From: Fontimonas thermophila
Lineage (GTDB): Bacteria > Pseudomonadota > Gammaproteobacteria > Nevskiales > Nevskiaceae
Length of the DNA stretch: 64,000 nt
Reading direction: 5' to 3'
NCBI RefSeq assembly: GCF_900113085.1
Contig: NZ_FOOC01000001.1
Span: 186,001-250,000 of the forward strand
The notes below the pieces were generated by a model. It made no database searches. It saw only the letters and a list, made by a program, of their open reading frames with translations, and had not been told where the DNA came from. Made by a program: the position numbers and the translations under genes. Below are positions 1 through 7,660 of the stretch, one piece after another (positions within the stretch are counted from its first letter, which is position 1; the number at the start of each line of letters is the position of its first letter).

Positions 1-575
1 CCCCTGTGCCGGGTTTGGATCATCGCCCGCGGCAGCATCCGCAGCAACACGGTATCGCGGTCGATGAAATGGTGCTTGAGTGCCGCGCCCACATGCAGTA
101 CGACCACTGCGAGCAGCAGCTTGTTCAATGCGAAGTGCACGCGCTGGAGCGCCGCGCCGAGGGCGGGATTTTTGTCGAGCAGGTCCGGGATCGGCAGCAC
201 GCCCAGCCATACGGTCTGAAACCCCTTGGCCGAACTCATCAACCAGCCGGATAGGGGCACGGCGAGCACGAGCAGATACAGCAGCCGGTGTGTGAGCGCG
301 GCGAGCTGCCGCTCCCAGGGGCGCAGCGTGTCCGGCAGTGGCGGCGGCGGTGACACCGCCCGCCAGATCAGCCGCAGCACGGCCACGGCGAACACGGTCA
401 CGCCGATCCACTTGTGATAGGCAAACAGCTTGACCCGCGCCGGCGACAGCGGCAGATCGACCATGTAAAAGCCCAAACCGAACACGCCGACGAGCAACAG
501 CACCGTCAGCCAGTGCCCCAGTTGTGCCAGTGCGCCGTAGCGGGCAAGCTCGGGTCTTCGGTCCATCAGCGCCAT
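1..575 (-). CDS. cytochrome b561 family protein (3' end outside window)
   Basis: Inner-membrane di-haem b-type cytochrome of the YodB/YceJ b561 family, which passes electrons between quinol and other carriers. About 191 residues are visible and no stop is reached before the window edge; family members are usually 175-190 residues, so little is missing. Four hydrophobic segments and the expected histidines are present: H in LGHWL near residue 21, H in FAYHKW, H in LTHRLLY and the H pair in ALKHHFIDRD near the end. The start is taken at the first of two in-frame ATGs (575 or 566); neither has a clear ribosome binding site. It is divergent from the DUF885 lipoprotein gene. Confidence 0.85.
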   Translation of the reverse strand, partial: MALMDRRPELARYGALAQLGHWLTVLLLVGVFGLGFYMVDLPLSPARVKLFAYHKWIGVTVFAVAVLRLIWRAVSPPPPLPDTLRPWERQLAALTHRLLYLLVLAVPLSGWLMSSAKGFQTVWLGVLPIPDLLDKNPALGAALQRVHFALNKLLLAVVVLHVGAALKHHFIDRDTVLLRMLPRAMIQTRHR

Positions 576-647
576 CCGCAGCCGGTCCGTGTGCAAACTA
601 AAGCTTTTCCGATGCCGGCCTCAATCCGTTCCGCACGCTCCATCGCC

Positions 648-1958
648 ATGTCGAAACACTACCTGCTCATGTTCGCCGCCGTCCTGTGCGCATGCAGCAC
701 TCCGGCGCCGCGCCCGGACGACGCCGCGCCGATGAACCGCATCGCCGAAACCTATGTGCGCCTCGTGCTGGCGGTGGGGCAGCACGATCCACTCTACGTC
801 GATGCCTATTACGGCCCCGCGGCATGGCGCACAGAGGCGGCCGCGGCGCCGCTGGCGCTGGCGCGCATCGCCGAGCAGGCGCAGGCCACGCGCGCAGCGC
901 TGGCCGCGATGCCGGTGTCGCCGGATCCACTCGTCGTCCTGCGCCAGCGTTATCTGCTGCGCCAGCTCGATGCGCTGCTCGTCCATACCCGCGCGCTGCA
1001 AGGCGAACGCCTGGGCTTCGATGCGCAGGCGCGTGCGCTCTACGATGTCGTCCCGCCGCCGGTCACCGACACCGAGCTGCGCGCGCGCCTGGCGCCGCTC
1101 GCCGCCCTGCTGCCGGGCGATGGCACGTTGGCGCAGCGTTACAACGCCTATCTCGAACGCTTTGCGATCCCGCCCAAGCGCCTCGAGACGGTGATGCGCG
1201 CGGCGATCGAGGAGGCCCGGCGGCGCACGGCCCGCTTCATCGATCTGCCGCCCGGAGAAAACTTCGAGCTCGTGCTGGTCCGCGGCCAACCCTGGAGTGC
1301 ATACAACTGGTACCAGGGCGGCTATCGCAGCCGCATCGAGATCAACACCGACCTGCCGGTCACCGTGGCGCGCGCGCTCGAACTCGCCGTGCACGAAGGC
1401 TATCCCGGTCATCACGTTTACAACTGCCTGCTCGAAAAAGCCCTCGTGCGCGACCGCGGCTGGATCGAATACAGCGTTTATCCGCTGTTTTCGCCGCAAT
1501 CGCTGATCGCCGAAGGCAGCGCCGACTATGCGCTCGAGCTGACCTTCCCACGCGCCGAGCGCATCGCTTTCCTGAGGGATGTGTTGTTCCCGCTCGCCGG
1601 CTTCGATCCGGCCGAGGCACAGCGCTACGTCGAGGTCACCGCCGCTGCAGACGTGATTGGCCTGGCGACGATCGCCGCCGCGCGCGAGTTCCTCGACGGC
1701 CGCGCCGACGCCGCACAAACCCGGCAGCGTCTGCAGGATCTGGCGCTGGCCTCGCCGGCGCGCGCGGCGCAGCGCGTGGATTTTTTCCGCCGCTATGGCA
1801 GCTACATCGTCAACTACGCCCTGGGAGAAGCGCTGGTCGCGCGCTACGTCGAAGCGCGCGCCGGGAGCGATCCGGCGGCACGCTGGCGCGTGTTCGCCGA
1901 GCTTTTGGCCTCGCCGCGGCTGCCATCCGATCTGCGCGCCGCCGCGCCAGATCGCTGA
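648..1958 (+). CDS. DUF885-family lipoprotein, probable metallopeptidase-like
   Basis: A 436-residue exported protein of the DUF885 family, usually annotated as putative metal-dependent peptidase. The first 16 residues form a lipoprotein signal with lipobox VLCAC (acylated Cys about residue 16), so it should be anchored in the cell envelope. The family signature HEGYPGHH is at residues 249-256, and a downstream EGSADY at about 289 fits the usual third metal-ligand glutamate. It is shorter than many DUF885 proteins (about 550-600). The ATG at 648 was chosen because it places the signal peptide at the N-terminus; an in-frame ATG at 612 would add a hydrophilic stretch. Substrate unknown. Confidence 0.82.
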   Translation: MSKHYLLMFAAVLCACSTPAPRPDDAAPMNRIAETYVRLVLAVGQHDPLYVDAYYGPAAWRTEAAAAPLALARIAEQAQATRAALAAMPVSPDPLVVLRQRYLLRQLDALLVHTRALQGERLGFDAQARALYDVVPPPVTDTELRARLAPLAALLPGDGTLAQRYNAYLERFAIPPKRLETVMRAAIEEARRRTARFIDLPPGENFELVLVRGQPWSAYNWYQGGYRSRIEINTDLPVTVARALELAVHEGYPGHHVYNCLLEKALVRDRGWIEYSVYPLFSPQSLIAEGSADYALELTFPRAERIAFLRDVLFPLAGFDPAEAQRYVEVTAAADVIGLATIAAAREFLDGRADAAQTRQRLQDLALASPARAAQRVDFFRRYGSYIVNYALGEALVARYVEARAGSDPAARWRVFAELLASPRLPSDLRAAAPDR

Positions 1959-1968
1959 GAACGGCGCT

Positions 1969-2739
1969 TCAAGCCGGATCCGGGGAATAGGTGTACGCCG
2001 ATTGCTGCCCGAGCGGCAGACCCAGCCCCCAATACAACAGCAAAAACGCGCTCCAGACGATGAGAAACACCAGCGCGTACGGCAGCATCATCGCGGTCAC
2101 GGTCCCGATGCCGGTGTTTTTGACATAGCGCTGGCAGAACACCACGACCAGCGGAAAATACGGCATCAGCGGGGTGATGATGTTGGTGCTGGAGTCGCCG
2201 ATGCGATATGCCGCCTGCGTCAGATCCGGCGCGATGCCGAGCTGCATCAGCATGGGCACGAAGATCGGCGCGAGCAGCGCCCATTTCGCCGACGCCGAGC
2301 CCACGAACGGGTTGAGAAACGCGGTCAGCAGGATGATGCCGACGAATATCACCATCGGCGTCAGCCAGGTCCGCGCGGTCACCGCGAGCAGGGCGCGCAA
2401 CGCGGCATGGATGAAACCTGTGTGTTCGGCCACCCCGATGCCCAGCATCGCGACGAGCACAACGCCAACCGGATGGAACCCCACGAACGTGCGCACCATG
2501 TCGGCAAAGAACCGCGTCAGCTCACCGCCAGCGAGCAGGTTTTTGACTTGCACCGGTGCGCCGCTGCGCGGATCGACGACCTCGAAGCTCACGCCGGAGA
2601 GCAGCCACGACAACACCCACACGATCAGCAGCAGCGCCACGAACAGCAGGGCCGGATCGGGCAGCCTGTTGCCGATGCGTTCGATGGCACCCAGCAGTCG
2701 CCCGGCAGCACCTGGCCGCGTCGTCACAGCTCCGGTCAT
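1969..2739 (-). CDS. AbgT-family transporter lacking its central half
   Basis: The N-terminal part (RLLGAIERIGNRLP to about residue 134, ending LTPMVIFVG) matches the start of AbgT p-aminobenzoyl-glutamate/antimetabolite transporters. From about residue 137 the sequence runs directly into the C-terminal half (AFLNPFVGSASAKWALLAP, then the RIGDSSTNIITP motif and a final membrane segment). AbgT proteins are about 510 residues; this reading frame gives 256, so roughly 240 residues and several membrane helices are absent although the frame stays open. The start at 2739 has a strong upstream GAGGGGGAC. It could be a deletion remnant, a minimal half-transporter or an assembly collapse. The junction lies near 2330-2346. 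Confidence 0.8.
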   Translation of the reverse strand: MTGAVTTRPGAAGRLLGAIERIGNRLPDPALLFVALLLIVWVLSWLLSGVSFEVVDPRSGAPVQVKNLLAGGELTRFFADMVRTFVGFHPVGVVLVAMLGIGVAEHTGFIHAALRALLAVTARTWLTPMVIFVGIILLTAFLNPFVGSASAKWALLAPIFVPMLMQLGIAPDLTQAAYRIGDSSTNIITPLMPYFPLVVVFCQRYVKNTGIGTVTAMMLPYALVFLIVWSAFLLLYWGLGLPLGQQSAYTYSPDPA

Positions 2740-2869
2740 GGCCTGTCCCCCTCGTGTACGTGATCGCTTGCGCAAAGTCCGAGTGTAAAAGCCCAGCAGG
2801 CATCCGTCGCGCCGGTGCGTGCGCCGGGATGGTGACCGACAATCGGCATTCCGGCACCCGGAGCGCTGC

Positions 2870-3766
2870 ATGCCACTGCCCTACCACCTGCTCGACGTTT
2901 TCACCGACCAGCCGTTCTGCGGCAATCCGCTCGCGGTCGTGCTCGAGGCCGACGGCTTGTCGGATGCGCGGATGCAGGCCATCGCGCGCGAATTCAATCT
3001 GTCGGAAACCGTGTTCGTGCAGACCGCAAACGCCGCGGGCACACCGGCGCGTGTCCGCATCTTCACCCCGCTACGGGAACTGCCCTTTGCTGGGCATCCG
3101 ACGATCGGCACCGCCTGCCTGCTCGTGGAACTGGGACTCGTGCCACAGACGCAAGCGGAGGTGCGCTTTGCACTGCAGGAGGGCATCGGCCCGGTACCGG
3201 TGCGCGTGTGCCGGATCCCCGGTCAGCCGCCGTACGCGGAGCTGACCGCGGCGCAGCGCCCAGAATACGGCACGCCGCCGCGCACCGCCGACATCGCACA
3301 CATCCTCGGCCTGGATCCTGCCGACCTGGGCAGCGCCGGTGAGACCGTGCGCGCGGTGTCCTGTGGCCTGCCATTCGTCCTGGTGCCGGTGCGCGCGCCC
3401 GAAATCCTCGCAGGCATCGCCTTCGACGTCGCCGCCTGGCGCGCCCGCCTCGCCGGCCAATGGGCCGAGGCGCTCTACGTCTATGCCCGTGGCTACGAAG
3501 GCGAACTGCGCGCACGCATGTTTGCGCCGGCGATGGGTGTCGTCGAAGATCCGGCCACCGGTTCGGCCGCGGCGGCGCTGGGCGGCGCGCTGGCGACCGA
3601 GGCTACGATTGCCGACGGCGTCCTGCAGTGGTGGATCGATCAGGGCATCGAAATGGGCCGGCCGAGCCGGCTCTACGTCACTGCCGAACGCGCTGGCGGC
3701 GCGGTCCGCGCGGTCCGGGTCGGCGGCCATGCGGTCCGGATCGCGCACGGCCTGCTGCTGGCGTGA
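2870..3766 (+). CDS. PhzF family isomerase/epimerase-like protein
   Basis: A 298-residue PhzF/diaminopimelate-epimerase-fold protein. PhzF of phenazine synthesis isomerises dihydrohydroxyanthranilate, but most family members have unknown substrates, and no phenazine genes are near. Diagnostic motifs are FTDQPFCGNP (11-20), the catalytic Glu in NLSETVF (E46, equivalent to the PhzF general acid/base), FAGHPTIGTA, and VVEDPATGSAA near residue 225. The length fits the family (about 260-300). The ATG at 2870 is directly followed by the conserved N-terminal strand. Transcribed divergently from the AbgT-like gene; the 130-bp gap should hold both promoters. Confidence 0.88.
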   Translation: MPLPYHLLDVFTDQPFCGNPLAVVLEADGLSDARMQAIAREFNLSETVFVQTANAAGTPARVRIFTPLRELPFAGHPTIGTACLLVELGLVPQTQAEVRFALQEGIGPVPVRVCRIPGQPPYAELTAAQRPEYGTPPRTADIAHILGLDPADLGSAGETVRAVSCGLPFVLVPVRAPEILAGIAFDVAAWRARLAGQWAEALYVYARGYEGELRARMFAPAMGVVEDPATGSAAAALGGALATEATIADGVLQWWIDQGIEMGRPSRLYVTAERAGGAVRAVRVGGHAVRIAHGLLLA

Positions 3767-3860
3767 GCGCATTTTTCCGATCTTGCGCGCGGCGTTTTCC
3801 TACACGATCCGCCGGCTTTTGCCGGCTCAGCACAGCCGCGTGCGGTCCGCTAAGCGGGAC

Positions 3861-4220
3861 ATGGACACGACGACTTATCTGCCCGGCATGGGCCCGCATG
3901 CGACGCTGAGCGCATGGATCGAAACCCACGAGACCCTGCTTGCGAGCGTGCTGCTCACCCGCAACGGCGCCGGCATGCGCGCGCTGTTCGTCAGCCAGGA
4001 TGCGCGCGGTGATTGCCTGCTGCGCCTGTGCGAGGGTGCCGACGACGGCTGGATGGTCTGGATCGACCAGCGCCGCACGCGCTCGCGGTTCGGGACCGCC
4101 TATGCCGATGCGCTCGCCAATGCCTGGCTCGACCGCCTCGAGGCGGCGGGCTGGCGCATCGGCTGGAGCGCCCGCCGTACCCCGGCCGTCGCTGGCGCAC
4201 CGCTGACGGCCGCTGCCTGA
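3861..4220 (+). CDS. hypothetical protein, 119 aa
   Basis: A small soluble-looking protein I do not recognise. It lacks a signal peptide and membrane segments. It is Trp-rich in the second half (WMVWIDQRR, NAWLDRLEAAGW) with a strand-like pattern, and ends in an Ala/Pro-rich tail. GCGGGAC lies just before the ATG at 3861 as a weak ribosome binding site. The next downstream element is a very strong inverted repeat (4269-4305) that may end its transcript. The frame is open upstream, but codons before 3861 cover the end of the PhzF gene and an intergenic stretch, so the longer form is unlikely. Confidence 0.55.
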   Translation: MDTTTYLPGMGPHATLSAWIETHETLLASVLLTRNGAGMRALFVSQDARGDCLLRLCEGADDGWMVWIDQRRTRSRFGTAYADALANAWLDRLEAAGWRIGWSARRTPAVAGAPLTAAA

Positions 4221-4268
4221 TCCCGTCTGCGCACTGCCTGCACAGCCATTGTCGGGTGGGGGCGCAAG

Positions 4269-4305
4269 GGGCGCGGCCGGACGAAGTGCTCCTCCGGCCG
4301 CGCCC
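4269..4305. repeat. perfect 13-bp inverted repeat, possible transcription terminator
   Basis: GGGCGCGGCCGGA at 4269-4281 is exactly complementary to TCCGGCCGCGCCC at 4293-4305, with an 11-nt loop. The stem is all but pure G/C and would be very stable. It follows the 119-aa gene by about 50 bp; only GCTTTCG follows on the plus strand, so a U-tract is weak. It could be an attenuated intrinsic terminator or an extragenic palindrome. Confidence 0.6.
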
Positions 4306-4423
4306 GCTTTCGTCCAGCGGCACGCCATCCGTCCATCCGCACACGACCTCCGGTCACCACCGCCGGCAAGATGGCACCGTCCGCGCCGAGAATCGGCCTT
4401 CCCGACGACATCCGCTTCCAGCC

Positions 4424-4915
4424 ATGGCGATGCACCCCTATCACCTCGCTTTGCGCATCAAGGCGCGCCTGCCGCACACCCAGCGTTATGCCGATGCCGA
4501 TCCCGCGCGTTTCCGCGACCTCGACACCTTGCTGACGCTGACCGGCCTGGGCCTGGGTCTCGTCCCCTATGCGCTCGACCCGGATGCACTGTTGCCTGCC
4601 GCCGGCAGCGCCGTCGCCGGAACGGCGATCGGTTATCTGCTGACCCTGTGGCGGCGCGCCCGCGCGCGTGCCCGCCGCCAGCAGTGGCTGCAACCGGCGC
4701 TCGCCGAGATCGAAGCCCTGGAGCGCGACCATCCCCAGGTGCTGCGCACGCTGTCGGCACGTCTGGGACCGTGGCTCAATGCGCATCCGCGGCTTTGCCG
4801 TGAGCTGGCCCGCTATCACGAACTGCTGCGCGACCCCGCCCGCTATTTCACCGTGCTCGACGCCTTGATCCGGCACCTGGAACTGGCCGGACCGGCGCCA
4901 GCGCTCGCATCCTGA
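4424..4915 (+). CDS. hypothetical membrane protein, 163 aa
   Basis: An unrecognised protein with a basic, His/Tyr-containing N-terminus, a hydrophobic segment at about residues 36-53 (LLTLTGLGLGLVPYAL) and a second at about 58-75 (AAGSAVAGTAIGYLLTLW). These are followed by an Arg-rich stretch and an amphipathic, Leu-rich helical C-terminal domain of about 85 residues. This looks like a two-helix membrane hairpin with a cytoplasmic helical tail. Two in-frame ATGs (4424, 4430) are possible. It lies 50 bp before the LpxL-type acyltransferase in the same direction and may be co-transcribed, which would place it in envelope biogenesis, but that is only context. Confidence 0.55.
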   Translation: MAMHPYHLALRIKARLPHTQRYADADPARFRDLDTLLTLTGLGLGLVPYALDPDALLPAAGSAVAGTAIGYLLTLWRRARARARRQQWLQPALAEIEALERDHPQVLRTLSARLGPWLNAHPRLCRELARYHELLRDPARYFTVLDALIRHLELAGPAPALAS

Positions 4916-4965
4916 AAACCGCCGTCACGGGCGCGTTTCGGCGCGGATGCGCATAATCCGCGCCC

Positions 4966-5826
4966 ATGCGCATCCTGTTTTTGATCCTGTCCCGCTTGCC
5001 GCTGGTCGTCCTCCACGGCATCGGCAATCTCGCCGGCTGGGTGTTGTGGCTGGTGCCCAACGGCCGCCGCCGCACCGCTTACCGCAATCTCGAAGTCTGT
5101 CTGCCGCATCTAAGCGCCGGCGAGCGCCGGCGATTGGTGCGCCGCTCCTTGTGCCATGAGGTCAAAACCATTCTGGAAATGCCGGTGATCTGGCTCGCGC
5201 CGGAAAAACGGGTGCTCGCTCTGGTCAAGGCCTGGCGCGGCGCCGAGGTCATCGATCAGGCCCTGGCGCAGGGCAAGGGCATGCTGCTGCTGACGCTGCA
5301 CCAGGGCAACTGGGAAGCCTGCGCGATTCCGTTCTCCCGACGTTACCCGGCCACCGGTTTATATAAACCGCAGAAGAACGCGATCGACGCGCTGTCGCTG
5401 CAAGGCCGCTGCCGCTTCGGCGGCAAGATGCTCGCGGCCGAGGGCGGCGTCGGCCGCCGGGTCGTCGAAGTGCTGCAGCGCGGCGAGACGGTCTACTTCA
5501 TGCCGGATCAGGACCCGCCGCCGGGCCGCGGCGTGTTCGCGCCTTTCTTCGGTGTCGAGGCGCATACCCCGACGCTGGTCGCCAAGCTCGTGCAGAAAAC
5601 CGGGGCCCGGGTCGTGTTCTTCTACGGCGAACGCTTAAGCTGGGGCCGCGGATTCGTCGCCCACTGGTTCGCCGCCCCGCCGGAGATCTACAGCTCTGAT
5701 CTGCAAACGGCGGTCGCCGCGATGAATGCAGGGCTCGAACGCTGCGCACGCGACTGCCTCGAGCAGTACTGGTGGGGTTACAAACGGTTCCGCCGGCGGC
5801 CGCCGGGTCAACCCCGTATTTATTGA
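4966..5826 (+). CDS. lipid A biosynthesis acyltransferase (LpxL/HtrB family)
   Basis: A 286-residue inner-membrane acyltransferase that transfers a secondary acyl chain from acyl-ACP to Kdo-lipid A. An N-terminal membrane anchor spans about residues 3-27. The catalytic H-x4-E box is HQGNWE at residues 112-117, followed by GLYKP and the MPDQDP motif near 180 that lines the active site. The length is slightly below E. coli LpxL (about 306) but covers the whole domain. Transcription probably ends shortly after, since a good promoter for the next operon lies 10 bp downstream of the stop. Which secondary chain it adds cannot be told from sequence. Confidence 0.9.
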   Translation: MRILFLILSRLPLVVLHGIGNLAGWVLWLVPNGRRRTAYRNLEVCLPHLSAGERRRLVRRSLCHEVKTILEMPVIWLAPEKRVLALVKAWRGAEVIDQALAQGKGMLLLTLHQGNWEACAIPFSRRYPATGLYKPQKNAIDALSLQGRCRFGGKMLAAEGGVGRRVVEVLQRGETVYFMPDQDPPPGRGVFAPFFGVEAHTPTLVAKLVQKTGARVVFFYGERLSWGRGFVAHWFAAPPEIYSSDLQTAVAAMNAGLERCARDCLEQYWWGYKRFRRRPPGQPRIY

Positions 5827-5835
5827 TCGACCGCC

Positions 5836-5863
5836 TTGCAGGCGGACGGGGGGTTCTTACAAT
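5836..5863 (+). promoter_or_regulatory. predicted sigma70 promoter of the Gld-like ABC operon
   Basis: TTGCAG at 5836-5841 and TACAAT at 5858-5863 are separated by 16 bp, a good match to -35/-10 elements in this GC-rich genome. Transcription would start near 5870, giving a leader of about 90 nt that contains a CCCGGC/GCCGGG hairpin (5914-5928) and then the GAGGGG ribosome binding site of the ATPase gene. Confidence 0.6.
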
Positions 5864-5958
5864 CCCGGCTTCACTTTTTGGAACTCGGCGGCCGTTGTGC
5901 AGTCACAGCTGCGCCCGGCCGTGCCGGGGCCTCCACCAACAACCATCGAACGAGGGGT

Positions 5959-6900
5959 ATGGATAACGAAGTCCTGATCGAGGCGCGCGCGCTGACGCGC
6001 CGCTATGGACCGACCGTGGCCGTCGACAACCTGGATCTGACGCTGCGCAAGGGGGAGATCCTCGGCCTGCTCGGTCCCAACGGCGCCGGCAAGTCAACGA
6101 CGATGAAAATGCTCACCGGCAACCTCGCGCCCACCAGCGGCGAGGTGTTCATCAAGGACGTGTCGCTGCATGAGGATCCCAAGGCCGCGAAGCGGCATCT
6201 GGGCTACCTGCCAGAACAGCCGCCGGTCTATCCGGAGCTGACCGTCGATGAATACCTGCGTTACTGCGCCGCACTGCACGGCGTCGCCAAAAAGGCGCTC
6301 GACGCGGCGCTGGATTCGGCCAAGCGCGACTGCGGGCTCACCGACGTGGGGCACCGCCTGGTCGGCAACCTGTCCAAGGGTTATCAGCAGCGTGTCGGCA
6401 TTGCGCAGGCCATCATCCATCGACCGCCGGTGGTCATCCTCGACGAGCCGACGGTTGGCCTCGACCCGATCCAGATCCGCGAGATCCGCAAGCTGATCAA
6501 GGATCTCGGCCAAAACCACAGCGTCATTCTGTCGAGCCACATCCTGCCGGAGATCCAGGCCGTGTGCGGCCGCGTGATGATCGTTGCGCGCGGCCGCGTG
6601 GTCTATAACGAGTCGCTCGACGTAACCCGCACCGGGCGCATCGGCGCGATCACCATCGGCCTGCGCCGGCCGCCGGAGCAGGCGGCGCTGGCCGCCATCG
6701 CGGGCGTGAAAACCGTCTCCGCGCTCGGCAATGGCCTGTTCCGTCTCGAGCCTGAGAGCGGAAGCGACCCGCGCGAAGCGCTCGCCGACGCCGCGGCGCG
6801 CGGCAACTGGGGCCTGTACGAGTTGTCGGCACACACGCACACGCTGGAGGAAATCTTCGTGGAACTGACCTCGCGTGACGAAACGAGGGCGGCGGCATGA
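5959..6900 (+). CDS. ABC transporter ATP-binding protein (GldA-like)
   Basis: A 313-residue ATPase subunit of an ABC-2-type exporter. Walker A GPNGAGKST spans residues 39-47, the ABC signature LSKGYQQRVG lies near 140, Walker B VVILDEP near 158, and the switch His is in LSSHIL. The roughly 100-residue C-terminal extension after the ATPase core is typical of GldA/CcmA-like ATPases. The ATG at 5959 is preceded by CGAGGGG. The next gene overlaps its stop by four bases (ATGA), so the two are translationally coupled. Together with the permease, the GldG-like protein and the DUF4340 protein it forms one operon. Confidence 0.9.
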   Translation: MDNEVLIEARALTRRYGPTVAVDNLDLTLRKGEILGLLGPNGAGKSTTMKMLTGNLAPTSGEVFIKDVSLHEDPKAAKRHLGYLPEQPPVYPELTVDEYLRYCAALHGVAKKALDAALDSAKRDCGLTDVGHRLVGNLSKGYQQRVGIAQAIIHRPPVVILDEPTVGLDPIQIREIRKLIKDLGQNHSVILSSHILPEIQAVCGRVMIVARGRVVYNESLDVTRTGRIGAITIGLRRPPEQAALAAIAGVKTVSALGNGLFRLEPESGSDPREALADAAARGNWGLYELSAHTHTLEEIFVELTSRDETRAAA

Positions 6901-7643
6901 GCACCGTGTTCAACATCGCGCGTTACGAGCTGCGCCGCATCTTCCTGTCGCCGCTGGCCTGGGCGGTGCTCGCGGTCGTGCAGTTCATCATGGGGTTTGT
7001 CTTCATCAACCTGCTGGTCGAATACGCGAACAGTGCCGGCATGGGCGGCGATCAGTTCGGCGTGTCCGACTATATCGGCGGCTCGCTGTACGGCTTTGCG
7101 ACGATCCTGCTGCTGCTGGTGATGCCGCTGATGACGATGCGCCTGTTCGCCGAAGAGCGCAAATCCGGCAGTATCACCTTGCTGTTCTCGGCGCCGATCT
7201 CCCTGATCGAGATCGTGCTCGGCAAGTTCGTCGGGTTGCTCGGCTTCATCGCCGTGATCGTGCTGCTGCTCGGTGCGATGCCGCTGGCGCTGAACTGGTC
7301 CACCAATCTCGACTGGGGCCGATTGGCTGCCGGACTCTTGGGCCTGTTCCTGTTGATGATGGCGTTCGGCGCCGCGGGTCTGTTCGTGTCGTCGCTGACG
7401 CGCGAACCGACGATCGCCGCGGTCGGCAGCTTCGGCCTGTTGCTCGTCGTCTGGCTGATCAACATCCTCGCCTACAACGACAGCGTGCCGTTCAAGGAGC
7501 TGTTCGGCTATCTGTCGCTGATCAGCCATTACGAAAGCCTGCGTCGCGGCGTCTTCGACACCGCCGATGCGATCTATTACGTCCTGTTCTCGGCGCTGTT
7601 CCTGTGGCTGACGGTGCTGCGCCTGGACATGGAACGCAATTGA
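6897..7643 (+). CDS. ABC-2 type permease (GldF-like)
   Basis: A 248-residue permease with six predicted membrane segments (about residues 20-40, 60-85, 105-130, 140-165, 170-190, 222-240). It carries the MTMRLFAEERKSGSITLLFSAPIS motif region (about residues 79-102) characteristic of ABC-2/GldF permeases. Its ATG overlaps the stop of the ATPase gene, and the two subunits should assemble into one exporter. In gliding Bacteroidetes GldA/F/G support motility; in proteobacteria the role of such clusters is unknown. A 17-nt gap containing GGGGG separates it from the next gene. Confidence 0.9.
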   Translation: MSTVFNIARYELRRIFLSPLAWAVLAVVQFIMGFVFINLLVEYANSAGMGGDQFGVSDYIGGSLYGFATILLLLVMPLMTMRLFAEERKSGSITLLFSAPISLIEIVLGKFVGLLGFIAVIVLLLGAMPLALNWSTNLDWGRLAAGLLGLFLLMMAFGAAGLFVSSLTREPTIAAVGSFGLLLVVWLINILAYNDSVPFKELFGYLSLISHYESLRRGVFDTADAIYYVLFSALFLWLTVLRLDMERN

Positions 7644-7660
7644 TCGGGGGCTACAGACAC

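Noticed and set aside
5831-5845. CCGCC/GGCGG hairpin after the LpxL-type gene as a terminator
   Set aside because: Only a 5-bp stem, no U-tract, and it overlaps the better-supported -35 element of the next operon.
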